DNA of 42,357 nt, from contig JAHCSE010000007.1 of the NCBI GenBank assembly GCA_018609195.1, forward strand, positions 1 through 42,357. Direction: 5' to 3'. This stretch comes from Patescibacteria group bacterium (GTDB taxonomy: Bacteria > Patescibacteriota > Minisyncoccia > Minisyncoccales > RBG-13-36-15). The position numbers and the translations under genes were made by a program. The notes below the pieces were generated by a model. It had not been told where the DNA came from, did not search any database, and saw nothing but the letters and a program-made list of their open reading frames with translations. Shown one piece after another: positions 16,824 to 25,858 of the stretch (positions are counted from its first letter, which is position 1; each line of letters begins with the position of its first letter).

Positions 16824-17780
16824 TTATTTTGTTAAAATTTCAATTATAACAAAAACGATATAAATTGAGAGCAAAAATATTGCCTCTTTTCTGGTGATTT
16901 GCCGACCAGTTCGGACAAATAAGAGGAAAGAGAACGCTGCAATTATGAGGAAAAATCTGGCAATAGCAAAGGGTGAGAAATCAGCAATTTCAATTGGATG
17001 AATGAAAGCCACTATACCCAAAACCAAAGTGGCTGGTATCATAACCGATCCCATCAAATTCCCTAAAATCATCCCGGTTTGGCCTTTTCTGGCTGCGGCA
17101 ATTGCAAAATAGGTTTCAGGAAGGGCATTCCCCAAACCAACAATTAAAATTCCAATCAGAGCCAATGATAAATTGAATCCCTCAGCAAAAAAGGAAGCAG
17201 CTCTAACAATTCCTTCTGCAGCTATCAATAAGAGTATTATTCCAAAAATTACTTTTCCGAGGTCTTTGATAAAGATTCTAAATTCTTTAATAATAGGAAT
17301 TTTTTCATCATCGTAAATTTTGGTAAATCTTTCTTTTTTGGAAAAAAGCCAAACGATATAGAAAAGGAAAACTAAAATTAAAATCATTCCGTCTCCCCTT
17401 CCCAAGGTCCCATCTAAAATTAAAAGTAAGGGTAAAATAGCAATTATTATTGTAAAAATAGAGGTTGTTTGAACCGTCTTGCTCTCAGCGGGAAGACCTT
17501 TCGCAATTAAGGCAGCTAAACCCACAGCCAACGTTAAATCAACGACGTTCCCTCCCATTACGTCCCCAAAAGAAAGTTCGGGAATTTTATGAAGAGCAGA
17601 AGAAATCCCTACAAAAAGATTGGGAATAGTACCAGCAAAGGCAACAACAAAAAAGGCTACCACAAATTCTCTCCATTCTAAAAAGCGAGCAATTCTGGCT
17701 AGGCTGTCAACCAGTAGTCTCCCTGACCAGAAAATCAAAAAAACAGAGATAACGAAAACGAGAATATAAAAGAGGATCAT
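16824..17780 (-). CDS. Sodium/calcium exchanger family protein (CaCA, YrbG-like)
   Basis: Two alpha-repeat-like segments: FAGTIPNLFVGISSALHKIPELSFGDVMGGNVVDLTLA and GLGNALPETYFAIAAARKGQTGMILGNLMGSVM. Confidence 0.88.
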   Translation of the reverse strand: MILFYILVFVISVFLIFWSGRLLVDSLARIARFLEWREFVVAFFVVAFAGTIPNLFVGISSALHKIPELSFGDVMGGNVVDLTLAVGLAALIAKGLPAESKTVQTTSIFTIIIAILPLLLILDGTLGRGDGMILILVFLFYIVWLFSKKERFTKIYDDEKIPIIKEFRIFIKDLGKVIFGIILLLIAAEGIVRAASFFAEGFNLSLALIGILIVGLGNALPETYFAIAAARKGQTGMILGNLMGSVMIPATLVLGIVAFIHPIEIADFSPFAIARFFLIIAAFSFLLFVRTGRQITRKEAIFLLSIYIVFVIIEILTK

Positions 17781-18901
17781 CTAATAAAATAATATATTTG
17801 ATAAATTATTCCGAGAATGAAAATGAAAATCAAAAAAGAGGTTAAAAAGAAAGTGAGAGAAAAACGGGGGATTTTCTTGACTATTTGGTACATTAAAATA
17901 ATTAAAATTCCATTTATGGCTAACATTACTCCTCCAACGAGACCAATCACTGAGATGAAATTTTTAAAGCCAATTAAAAAAAACAAAAGAGGTGGAAAAC
18001 AGGCAATAGCGAAGGCTATATTCTTTGGTACTTTCAAATCATACCAGAAAACTTTTTTCAGGGTAAGTCCTAAAGTAATAAAAGAGGTTAAGGTAACAAA
18101 AATTCCAAAAAGAAGAGCCAATCTAATAACGTCAGCCCCTAAAAAATTTCCTAGGCCCAAAATTGCTTCCTCTGATGTAGCTTTACCAGTAATTCCCAAA
18201 ACGAAAAAGATAAAAATAAGGTAGAGAATTATTGGAATTAAAATAGCAATAGGAATTAATTTTTTAAGAAGAGCTTTCTCTTTGCCTAAAATTTCTTCAA
18301 TCTCTGGAATTAATTCTGCTCCCCATAAAGAAAAGAGAATGGGGCCATAAGGTAAAAAAAGGAGGCTCATTTTTAAAGAGCCTACCGGAAAAAGATTTTC
18401 TATTTTTAACAGAGGAAAACCACGGAAAAATATCACAGTCACAATTATAAAAAATAAAATTAACCCAAAAAGTTCTACCTTTGCAATGGTTTTAATTCCA
18501 AAATAAATAAGAATAGCTCCTAAAGAAAAATAAATAAAGGTATAAGAAATATCATTTCCTCCAAAAACCGGCCTCAATAAAGCTGTTAAAAATTGGCCTC
18601 CAATAATTAAGTAGGCTAGAATTGCTCCCCAAAAACCAAAAATAGCTGAAAGGAGGGCTATTTTCTGACCCCATTTTCCTAAATAAATTTTGGCATATCC
18701 TGGAAGACGCAAAAAATCTGGAGTTTTTAAAGCGACCTCCCCAAAAAGGAGATGGATAATAATAACAATACTTCCTAGGACAAGAAAATACCCCAAAATT
18801 AACCAAATTCCAACTTTGGAAGTAATGTAGGGTAGCGAAAAAAGACCTACACCAATAATTGTTCCTGAAAGGGTAGATAGGGCGTAAATGAATTTAGACA
18901 T
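17777..18901 (-). CDS. Amino acid permease (APC superfamily / aromatic amino acid transporter-like)
   Basis: LSGTIIGVGLFSLPYITSKVG start; ~10-11 TM segments; overlaps the exchanger gene by 4 nt. Confidence 0.8.
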   Translation of the reverse strand: MSKFIYALSTLSGTIIGVGLFSLPYITSKVGIWLILGYFLVLGSIVIIIHLLFGEVALKTPDFLRLPGYAKIYLGKWGQKIALLSAIFGFWGAILAYLIIGGQFLTALLRPVFGGNDISYTFIYFSLGAILIYFGIKTIAKVELFGLILFFIIVTVIFFRGFPLLKIENLFPVGSLKMSLLFLPYGPILFSLWGAELIPEIEEILGKEKALLKKLIPIAILIPIILYLIFIFFVLGITGKATSEEAILGLGNFLGADVIRLALLFGIFVTLTSFITLGLTLKKVFWYDLKVPKNIAFAIACFPPLLFFLIGFKNFISVIGLVGGVMLAINGILIILMYQIVKKIPRFSLTFFLTSFLIFIFILGIIYQIYYFIR

Positions 18902-18906
18902 AGGAT

Positions 18907-21654
18907 TTAGTGCTTAGAACTTCTTGCTTTGATTATGAAGTACCATTTAGTAGCTTCAATTAAAATTAGGTTTATCATTCCTAATCCTAAAATTAAAAAC
19001 CAGCCAAAAAGACTTAAAGGTTGGGTTTTTAATAAGTTTTGAAAGAAGGGAAGATAGACAGCAGCAACTAACATAAGAAGACTGAAAAGTATGGAAACTA
19101 TTAAATATAAATTGGAAAAGGGATTATATTGCCAGATATTTTTTCTCAGATTTTTACAAGAGAAAGCATAAAAGAAAGTGTCAATGGCTAAAACCGCAAA
19201 AATTATGGTTCTGATTTCTGGCAAGCGTTCTCCCCCCCATACATTATAAAGCCACAAAAACACGCCAAAAAGAATAAAACTAGTAACAATCCCAAAACCA
19301 AAAATTATTGTCTTCATTCGTTGAGTCAAAAGTGGCTTTTTGGGATCTTCGGGGGATCTCGCCATCACTCCTTTTTCTTTTGGCTCAAAAGCCAGAGCAA
19401 TTCCCTGAGGACTACCCTCAATTAAGTTTTCCCATAAAATTTGGACTGGCAAGATTGGTAAAGGTAAACCTCCAATAATAGAACCTCCAATCAAAATTAT
19501 TTCCGAAAAAGATTGAGAAAGTAAAAGGGTAACGGTTTTTCTAACATTATCAATAATTACTCTTCCTTCTTCCACCGCTGCCACAATAATTGAGAAGTTA
19601 TCAGTTAGCAAAACTAAATCAGAAACTTCTTTGGCTACATCAGTTCCAGAGCCTAAAGCGACTCCAATGTCAGCTTGCTTTAAAGCTGGGGCATCATTTA
19701 TGCCATCGCCAGTCATTGCCACTACTTCTCCCTTTCTCTGCCAGGCTTCAATAATTTTTATTTTGTGTTTAGGTTCAACTCTGGCATAAATCTGAATTTC
19801 CTTTAATCTCTTTTCAAAATCTGCATCGGATAATTCATCTAAATCCTTCCCCTCAATAATATTTTTTGCTTTAATTTTGAATCCTAGCTCAGTAGCTATA
19901 GCTTTCGCAGTGAGTCTGTGATCTCCGGTGACAATAATTGGTCTCATTCCTGCCTGCTTGCAAATATCGATTGCTTCTTTGACCCCTTTTCTTAAAGGAT
20001 CCTTTAAAGCAATAAATCCAACAAAAACTAAATCATTTACTTCCTCCTCTAAATTTTTGGTTTTTGCCGCCTCTGGCGAGCCTCGCCTCTGGCGGGATTT
20101 TTGGTTTTTGGTTTTTTTGTAAGCCGTAGCTACTACCCTCAATCCTTTACGAGTTAAATTCTCTAATTCTTTATTTAATTTTAAAAGACCTCTTTCCTTT
20201 AAAACTTTCGCCTTACCTTCTTTTTGCAAATGCGAAGAAAGGTTGAGAATTTTCTCAGGGGCCCCGGAAACAAATAAAATTCCCTCTTTCCCTTTCTGGC
20301 GTAGAGAGGCAATAAATTTATTTTGGGGATTGAAAGGAAGTTCATCAATGGTAGGAAATGGTTTCTCCAAATCTGGTTTTTTTAATCCAACCTCGGCCCC
20401 AAACAAAACCAAAGCTCTATCTGTCGGTCTTCCCCTAATTTCCCAATCAGAAATAGGATCTTTAGGATTTTCAACAAAAGCCTCGTTTGCTAAAAGCGAA
20501 ATCTGTAAAGCAAAAGTTTGGTCTTTGGTAGCTTCTTTCTGAAAAATTTTTGGAAAGGAGTCAATGGCTTCGACTGAGCTCATCCGAATGTCTTTAGAAG
20601 AGATACTGCGATTAGCTGTGGAAATCTCAGAAACTACCATTTTCCCTTCCGTTAAAGTCAAAGTTTTATCAGTCGCAATGACTGAAGTTGACCCTAAGGT
20701 TTCAGCTGCCAGAAGTTTTCTCACCAATCCCTTTCTTTTTAAGATTCTCTGCATACCCAGGGCTAAAATTACGGTCATAGCTATTGGTAATCCTTCTGGG
20801 ATGGCAGCTACAGCTACTGCCACCGCCGTTTCAAACATTAATAAAAAATCTTGCTCCCGCAAGATTCCCCCATAAAAAATAAGAGCAGAGGCCATAAAAA
20901 TGATAACCCCTATTAATCTGCTAAGTATCACCAATTTTTTTTGCAGGGGGGTTTTCTCTTCTTTGACCTCCTTCACCATCTCAGCCACCTTGCCAATCTC
21001 GGTTAGGAGCGCAATTCCAGTAACTACCGCTTTTCCTTTTCCGTCTTCAACAATCGTTCCCATATAAATCATATTGTCTCTATCTGCTAAAGAAGTTTCT
21101 TTCGGTAAAATATCAGTCCTCTTTTTAGCTGGTAGCCACTCTCCGGTTAAGGCCATCTCATTAATTTTTAAATTATGGGTCTCAATTAATCTTCCATCAG
21201 CCGGAACCTTATCTCCAGCTGCTAATTCAAAAATATCTCCGGGAACCAAAGCTATGGAATCTACAATTTTCTCGTTTCCTTCTCTTATCACTCTGGCTTT
21301 CTGTTTCACCACTTTTTTCAGTCCCCGCAAAGCTTTGGATGCCTTATTTTCCTGGAAAAAGCCAACAATTGTGTTTAAAATCACTGCCCCAAAAATGACA
21401 ATTGAATCTGTATATTCTCCTAAAATCAGAGTGATAACCCCGGCAATGACCAAAATATAAATGAGAGGACTTCTAAACTGCTCCAGAAAGATTTTCAGAG
21501 AAGGTAAAGGTTTTTCTTCAGGAAGTTTATTCAAACCGAATTTTTTCTGTCTGAATAATATTTCTTTTTCAGATAATCCATTCTTAGAATTCGAGTCTAA
21601 TAATTTAACCGTTTCCTCAAAAGAAAGATTTTGCCAAGAATTTTTTTGAGTCAT
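18907..21654 (-). CDS. Cation-transporting P-type ATPase (P2/calcium type)
   Basis: PEGLP, DKTLTLT (variant of DKTGTLT), TGEW (variant of TGES), MTGDGINDAPALKQADIG. Confidence 0.92.
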   Translation of the reverse strand: MTQKNSWQNLSFEETVKLLDSNSKNGLSEKEILFRQKKFGLNKLPEEKPLPSLKIFLEQFRSPLIYILVIAGVITLILGEYTDSIVIFGAVILNTIVGFFQENKASKALRGLKKVVKQKARVIREGNEKIVDSIALVPGDIFELAAGDKVPADGRLIETHNLKINEMALTGEWLPAKKRTDILPKETSLADRDNMIYMGTIVEDGKGKAVVTGIALLTEIGKVAEMVKEVKEEKTPLQKKLVILSRLIGVIIFMASALIFYGGILREQDFLLMFETAVAVAVAAIPEGLPIAMTVILALGMQRILKRKGLVRKLLAAETLGSTSVIATDKTLTLTEGKMVVSEISTANRSISSKDIRMSSVEAIDSFPKIFQKEATKDQTFALQISLLANEAFVENPKDPISDWEIRGRPTDRALVLFGAEVGLKKPDLEKPFPTIDELPFNPQNKFIASLRQKGKEGILFVSGAPEKILNLSSHLQKEGKAKVLKERGLLKLNKELENLTRKGLRVVATAYKKTKNQKSRQRRGSPEAAKTKNLEEEVNDLVFVGFIALKDPLRKGVKEAIDICKQAGMRPIIVTGDHRLTAKAIATELGFKIKAKNIIEGKDLDELSDADFEKRLKEIQIYARVEPKHKIKIIEAWQRKGEVVAMTGDGINDAPALKQADIGVALGSGTDVAKEVSDLVLLTDNFSIIVAAVEEGRVIIDNVRKTVTLLLSQSFSEIILIGGSIIGGLPLPILPVQILWENLIEGSPQGIALAFEPKEKGVMARSPEDPKKPLLTQRMKTIIFGFGIVTSFILFGVFLWLYNVWGGERLPEIRTIIFAVLAIDTFFYAFSCKNLRKNIWQYNPFSNLYLIVSILFSLLMLVAAVYLPFFQNLLKTQPLSLFGWFLILGLGMINLILIEATKWYFIIKARSSKH
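20067..20095. repeat. Palindromic element in frame within the P-type ATPase gene
   Basis: CCGCC-TCT-GGCGAG-C-CTCGCC-TCT-GGCGG. Confidence 0.85.
20566..20588. repeat. Second palindromic element in the P-type ATPase gene (CTTCGACTGAGC family)
   Basis: ggcttcgactgagctcatccgaa; shares the 14-mer ggcttcgactgagc with 35011. Confidence 0.7.
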
Positions 21655-21667
21655 TATTTCATTATAT

Positions 21668-21697
21668 AAAAAAAGAGGGCTACTCGGTAGCCCCTTT
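21668..21697 (-). terminator. fabF terminator
   Basis: aaaaaaagagggctactcggtagcccctt; T-run on the minus strand. Confidence 0.85.
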
Positions 21698-22946
21698 ACT
21701 CAAATCGCTTAAAAACTAAGCAAGCGTTCGTTCCTCCAAAACCGAAGGAATTAGAAAGAGCAATTCTTATATCTGCTTTTCTGGCTTGATTTGGCACATA
21801 ATCTAAATCACAATCTGCATCAGGATTTTCCAGATTGATAGTTGGGGGCAAAATACCATACTTTAAAACTAATACCGTAAGCGCCGCCTCCACTGCTCCT
21901 GACGCTCCAAATAAATGACCAAGCATTGATTTACTTGAACTCACTGCAAGTTTGAAAGCTTCCTCGCCAAATAGTTCCTTCATGGCCTTGGTTTCACTTA
22001 TGTCACCAACCAGAGTTGAGGTACCGTGAGCATTAATGTAGTCAACCTCCGTCAACTTCACTCCAGCCTCTTCAATTGCTAATCTCATGCACTCGCGTTG
22101 TCCCTCAACACTAGGGTTAATAATATGGTAGGCATCTCCAGTCATCCCAAAACCAATTAGTTCTGCGTAGATATTCCTTGTATTTCTGGATAGCGCATGG
22201 GATAGTTCTTCTAAAATAATCACTCCAGCTCCTTCTGACATAACAAACCCATCTCTTCTTCTGTCAAAAGGACAAGAGGCTTTTTCAGGTTCACTATTGA
22301 AGCAAGAGAGTGCTCTAATCTGATTAAAAGCGCTAAAGATAAGCGGGGTCAGAGGAGCTTCGGTGCCGCCTGCAATCATTATATCTGCTCGACCAAGCCT
22401 GATTTGATCAACGGATAGTCCAATCGCATGGGCGGAGGCTGCACAGGCCGTGCTGGAAGATAAGTTTATTCCTTTAACCCCTAGAAAAATACTGAGATTT
22501 CCACCCGGCATATTTGGACAAAGCAAGGGAACAGTTAAAGGAGCAATTTTGTGCGGCCCTTTTTCAAAAAGGACTTTTGATTGTTCCTCCCAAAGATGAG
22601 CTTCACCCAAATTCGAGCCGACTAGAATACCAACCCGATACATATCTTCTTTCTCAAGTTGAATTTCTGAATCTAAGATTGCCTCAATAGCAGCAGCTAA
22701 AAGGTATCGGCCAACGAGACCTGATCTTCTTATAGTTTTCCTATCCACTCCCTGATCTTTTAAATCGAAGTTCTTTACTTCACCAGCAATCCTTGGGAAA
22801 TTTGACGAGGCTCCATAATCATCGGGGTTAAACCGTGAAAGGCGGCTAATTCCAGATTTCCCTTTTATTAAGTTTCCCCAGGTTTCTTGAGTGTTACCTA
22901 AAGGCGTAATCATTCCTATCCCCGTAATAACTACTCTTCTTTCCAT
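21696..22946 (-). CDS. fabF: Beta-ketoacyl-ACP synthase II
   Basis: Catalytic Cys SSSTACAASAHAIG, His NAHGTST, His SKSMLGHLFGASGAVEA. Confidence 0.95.
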   Translation of the reverse strand: MERRVVITGIGMITPLGNTQETWGNLIKGKSGISRLSRFNPDDYGASSNFPRIAGEVKNFDLKDQGVDRKTIRRSGLVGRYLLAAAIEAILDSEIQLEKEDMYRVGILVGSNLGEAHLWEEQSKVLFEKGPHKIAPLTVPLLCPNMPGGNLSIFLGVKGINLSSSTACAASAHAIGLSVDQIRLGRADIMIAGGTEAPLTPLIFSAFNQIRALSCFNSEPEKASCPFDRRRDGFVMSEGAGVIILEELSHALSRNTRNIYAELIGFGMTGDAYHIINPSVEGQRECMRLAIEEAGVKLTEVDYINAHGTSTLVGDISETKAMKELFGEEAFKLAVSSSKSMLGHLFGASGAVEAALTVLVLKYGILPPTINLENPDADCDLDYVPNQARKADIRIALSNSFGFGGTNACLVFKRFE

Positions 22947-23085
22947 TTTTGTTTTACTCCTTTCACATTATGTTAAGGTGCTTAAGAATATGACCGAAAT
23001 TTCAGTCATTGTCTTATTTTAAAATAAAAAGAGCGAAGTTAAAACCTTTTCTATTTGTGGACTATATTGAAAATAGTTCGAACAT

Positions 23086-23154
23086 TTTTCGCCGCCGCAG
23101 GCGGCGAAAACAAGCCCCCGTAATATGCGGCTCGCCCGCAAGCGGGCTCGCCGC
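23086..23154. repeat. Two adjacent strong palindromes upstream of fabF
   Basis: TTTTCGCCGCC-GCA-GGCGGCGAAAA (23086-23110) and GCGGC-TC-GCCCGC-AA-GCGGGC-TC-GCCGC (23127-23154). Confidence 0.9.
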
Positions 23155-23286
23155 GTTCTTTAACAATTTCAAGTTTTTCTATGAGTTAATCATAACTCAT
23201 TAAAGTAAATTTTCAAGCTCATTTTTTCTTGAAAAATTTACTGCTTTGGCGGTAAACAAAGTTTAAGATTTCATGGAGCGCAAACT

Positions 23287-23311
23287 GAAAACCGCTCCGA
23301 GAGCGGTTTTC
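23287..23311. terminator. Terminator of the 23338..24234 gene
   Basis: gaaaaccgctccgagagcggttttc. Confidence 0.85.
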
Positions 23312-23337
23312 AAAATCCACACAAGGAATGTTATGGG

Positions 23338-24234
23338 TTACCTAACTCTTCCACTACTTGCGATATAGCTTACACACTCACCCTGATTACTGAAGTCCGG
23401 ATTCTCAGATGCAATCCAGCCGCCCTTCTTGCAGTCTTCTTTACTGTTTTCGAAGTCGTATGTTATGCTGTTACCATTTATTCCGATAGTGAAGGCATCA
23501 ACGTTACCATCCCAAGGTGGTGCCCAGCCGCTGCCTGCTTTGAACAAAACACCAGTATAGTCAGCATCTCGAATTCCAATGTTGGGGAAATTAGTTAACA
23601 GTTCATCCCAGGTACATGGATCGCTGATTGAACATTCTGCTTTAATTGGGTTGCGAGTACCCCACCACCATTTACCTTCCTCCTCCATAGGATGCCATGT
23701 TTGCCATTCACCCTTGGTAACTTTGGCTGTCTCACCGTAGTACGGAGGCTCAAATACCAGTCGTCCTTTCCAGTTATTATCGCCGTCCGTTAAATCGTCA
23801 TCTATGTTGAACTGCAAGGCAATGGCTACAGTAACTGTTGAATCTGGTTTAACATAAGTACTGTATTCAAGAGTGTCTATGTCAGCAAGTGGGGTTGCAC
23901 GAAAGTCAATAAGCTGTATTGTCATACCTGCTGTTAATTCTCCAAGTGTTAGATGCACGCTACCTAATCCCATAGGTGGAGTCTCTGGACCTACAACTAA
24001 TTCACCGTTACCGGGAGGAACGTGCTCGTCATCGTGAAAGAACCAGCTTTGCATGCTGTCAGAGGAAATCACTACTGTTGCGACAGTTCCATTGTTTTGC
24101 GCACGCGCAGTACTGAAAACAACTGCCGACAATACTATCGTGAGCATTAATCCGACCATTGCAGCCACTCGGTAAGGAGTAGAAAAGTCTCTTATCTTTT
24201 GTATATACATATTTTTTGAGTAAAAAATTATCAT
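23338..24234 (-). CDS. Secreted protein of unknown function with C-terminal CKKGGW...NQGECVSYIASSGR motif
   Basis: Signal peptide-like N-terminus (VGLMLTIVLSAVVFSTARAQ); start probably at MYIQKIRDF. Confidence 0.75.
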   Translation of the reverse strand: MIIFYSKNMYIQKIRDFSTPYRVAAMVGLMLTIVLSAVVFSTARAQNNGTVATVVISSDSMQSWFFHDDEHVPPGNGELVVGPETPPMGLGSVHLTLGELTAGMTIQLIDFRATPLADIDTLEYSTYVKPDSTVTVAIALQFNIDDDLTDGDNNWKGRLVFEPPYYGETAKVTKGEWQTWHPMEEEGKWWWGTRNPIKAECSISDPCTWDELLTNFPNIGIRDADYTGVLFKAGSGWAPPWDGNVDAFTIGINGNSITYDFENSKEDCKKGGWIASENPDFSNQGECVSYIASSGRVR

Positions 24235-24447
24235 TTACTTGTGAACTTCCCGACCTTTACTATCTACATTGTAGTAAATATGGTTTGAGTGTCAATAGTC
24301 CAAAAAAAGAAATTCTATTAAATTTTCAATGTATAAAAATTTTCTTTTACCAAAATGTGGTTCGAGCCGATATTTTTAACAGGTTCTTTAGCAGTCTTTG
24401 TCTCGCAAAGCGAGGCGACCAATAAGAAATTGACTTTTTCTCGAATG

Positions 24448-24520
24448 TGGCCCTAACGGGATTTGAACCCGTGTTACTAGGTTGAGAACCTAGCGTCCTA
24501 AACCACTAGACGATAGGGCC
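24448..24520 (-). tRNA. tRNA-Glu(CTC)
   Basis: GGCCCTATCGTCTAGTGGTTTAGGACGCTAGGTTCTCAACCTAGTAACACGGGTTCAAATCCCGTTAGGGCCA; loop TTCTCAA. Confidence 0.94.
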
Positions 24521-24540
24521 AGAAAAAGGAGGTTGATGAT

Positions 24541-24933
24541 TCATTGTCTTTCCCTCCTTTCAGATAATTTTTGGGCAAAGCTTTCTAATTGGCCAGTTAA
24601 ATCTTTTTGTAAAACCACTCGATTAATAGCTCGGATTTCAGTCTCGCTAAAGCCTAAACGATGTCCTTCATCTTGATGTCGATTAATTTGCCGAATAATT
24701 TTACTTTTTTCCCCGGCAGTTTCAGCTCTTCGGAAAGAAGCCGCCAAGAGGGCCTGAGTTATTCTCCAATTAGCTTTTTCGTCTAAAATTCGATTATCAT
24801 CCAAGATGCCTTCAATTTCTCCTGTCATCTTCTCGATTGCCTTTTGGGAAAAACTCTCTAAAGAGGGAGTTGGAAATGGTCTTAATCCCCTTTTCATTGT
24901 CCTTGTCTTTTTCGGCTTCACATATTTAGTCAC
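24541..24933 (-). CDS. Hypothetical protein, predicted helical, 130 aa
   Basis: Open reading frame with GTG start; AAGGAG-type SD upstream on the minus strand. Confidence 0.6.
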   Translation of the reverse strand: MTKYVKPKKTRTMKRGLRPFPTPSLESFSQKAIEKMTGEIEGILDDNRILDEKANWRITQALLAASFRRAETAGEKSKIIRQINRHQDEGHRLGFSETEIRAINRVVLQKDLTGQLESFAQKLSERRERQ

Positions 24934-25015
24934 CTTGCCTCATCTCCTTCCTTTCTGGGAATCATTACCCCTTTTTATTTATAGAAAAGAGCTTTTTTAA
25001 ATTTATCATAATTTT

Positions 25016-25068
25016 AACAAAAAGCCAAGGACAAAACCCTGGCTTTAGGCAGTAGAAATTACTGCCTT
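25016..25068 (-). terminator. Two adjacent hairpins ending the small-protein operon
   Basis: aaagccaaggacaaaaccctggcttt and ggcagtagaaattactgcc; T-run on the minus strand. Confidence 0.75.
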
Positions 25069-25069
25069 C

Positions 25070-25222
25070 CTATCGCGAGACTCGCCCTTTCTTGCGGCGA
25101 ACTCTCACAGAAATCTGCGGATTACTTACTTTTACCACCAAAGGAGTATTACAATTAAGACACGTGGGCCTTTTGTTCCTGGTATGCATCGATTGGCTAC
25201 ATACAGGACAATTAAAGGACAT
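25070..25222 (-). CDS. 50-aa zinc-ribbon protein MSFNCPVCSQSMHTRNKRPTCLNCNTPLVVKVSNPQISVRVRRKKGRVSR (absent from the ORF track)
   Basis: Two CxxC knuckles; directly downstream of the 25233..25445 gene. Confidence 0.75.
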   Translation of the reverse strand: MSFNCPVCSQSMHTRNKRPTCLNCNTPLVVKVSNPQISVRVRRKKGRVSR

Positions 25223-25232
25223 CTTTTCTTTT

Positions 25233-25445
25233 CTAATTTTCTCTCCCATTATTCCCCTTTTCTCTCACTGGAAGAAGGTCAGAAATACTAACTTTGGCAA
25301 TAAATCGCTCGCCTTCTCTCATCCCCTCAAACCGGAATCCATCCCTGGTTTCCATGGTTAATCTGCCCAAATATCTTTTTCCTTTTGCTAAGAGTATCAC
25401 CGGTTTTCCTTTTTTCATCGCTTCCATCACCTCTTCTCTATTCAT
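25233..25445 (-). CDS. Hypothetical small protein, 70 aa
   Basis: AAGGAGG SD upstream of ATG; predicted beta-rich sequence KPVILLAKGKRYLGRLTMETRDGFRFEG. Confidence 0.65.
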   Translation of the reverse strand: MNREEVMEAMKKGKPVILLAKGKRYLGRLTMETRDGFRFEGMREGERFIAKVSISDLLPVREKGNNGREN

Positions 25446-25505
25446 TTTTTAAAGTACCTCCTTTCTCCTAAATTCGCATGGGCGTATTCGCATACCCTGA
25501 CCGAA

Positions 25506-25542
25506 GCACCGGAGCACATAAAACGTTATGTGCTCGGTGCTC
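25506..25542. repeat. Long hairpin, 16 bp with one bulge
   Basis: agcacc-g-gagcacataa-aacg-ttatgtgctc-ggtgct. Confidence 0.9.
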
Positions 25543-25858
25543 GGGGGAGGGGTTGCGCTATTCGCATGCCTAAAATTAAAAGACCGATCCTGGGGATCGG
25601 CCGAATTCTCAAAAATTAATTAAAAACTCAGCCTATCCCTTGATCGTTTTTCATAGTGAAAAATTTGTAAATTTTAGAAACTAAATTAGGCATATTTTAC
25701 GTATTAGGCGATTATATTGTTTTTAAAAGTTCTTGTCAAGCCTTCCTAACTTTTTGGGCAGGAGCCTCTGGCTTCGATTTAGCGAAAGCCCTCCCAAGTT
25801 TTCTAGGAAAATTTAGGAGGGCGAAAGCTAGTCCAAAAAATTTGGAGGGCAAGAGTCT

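Noticed and set aside
17817-21649. ORF-track plus-strand ORFs opposite the permease and P-type ATPase genes (e.g. 17817..18224, 20243..20542, 21074..21460)
   Set aside because: Lie antisense to well-supported genes, have biased composition and no recognizable domain; products of low-stop antisense frames.
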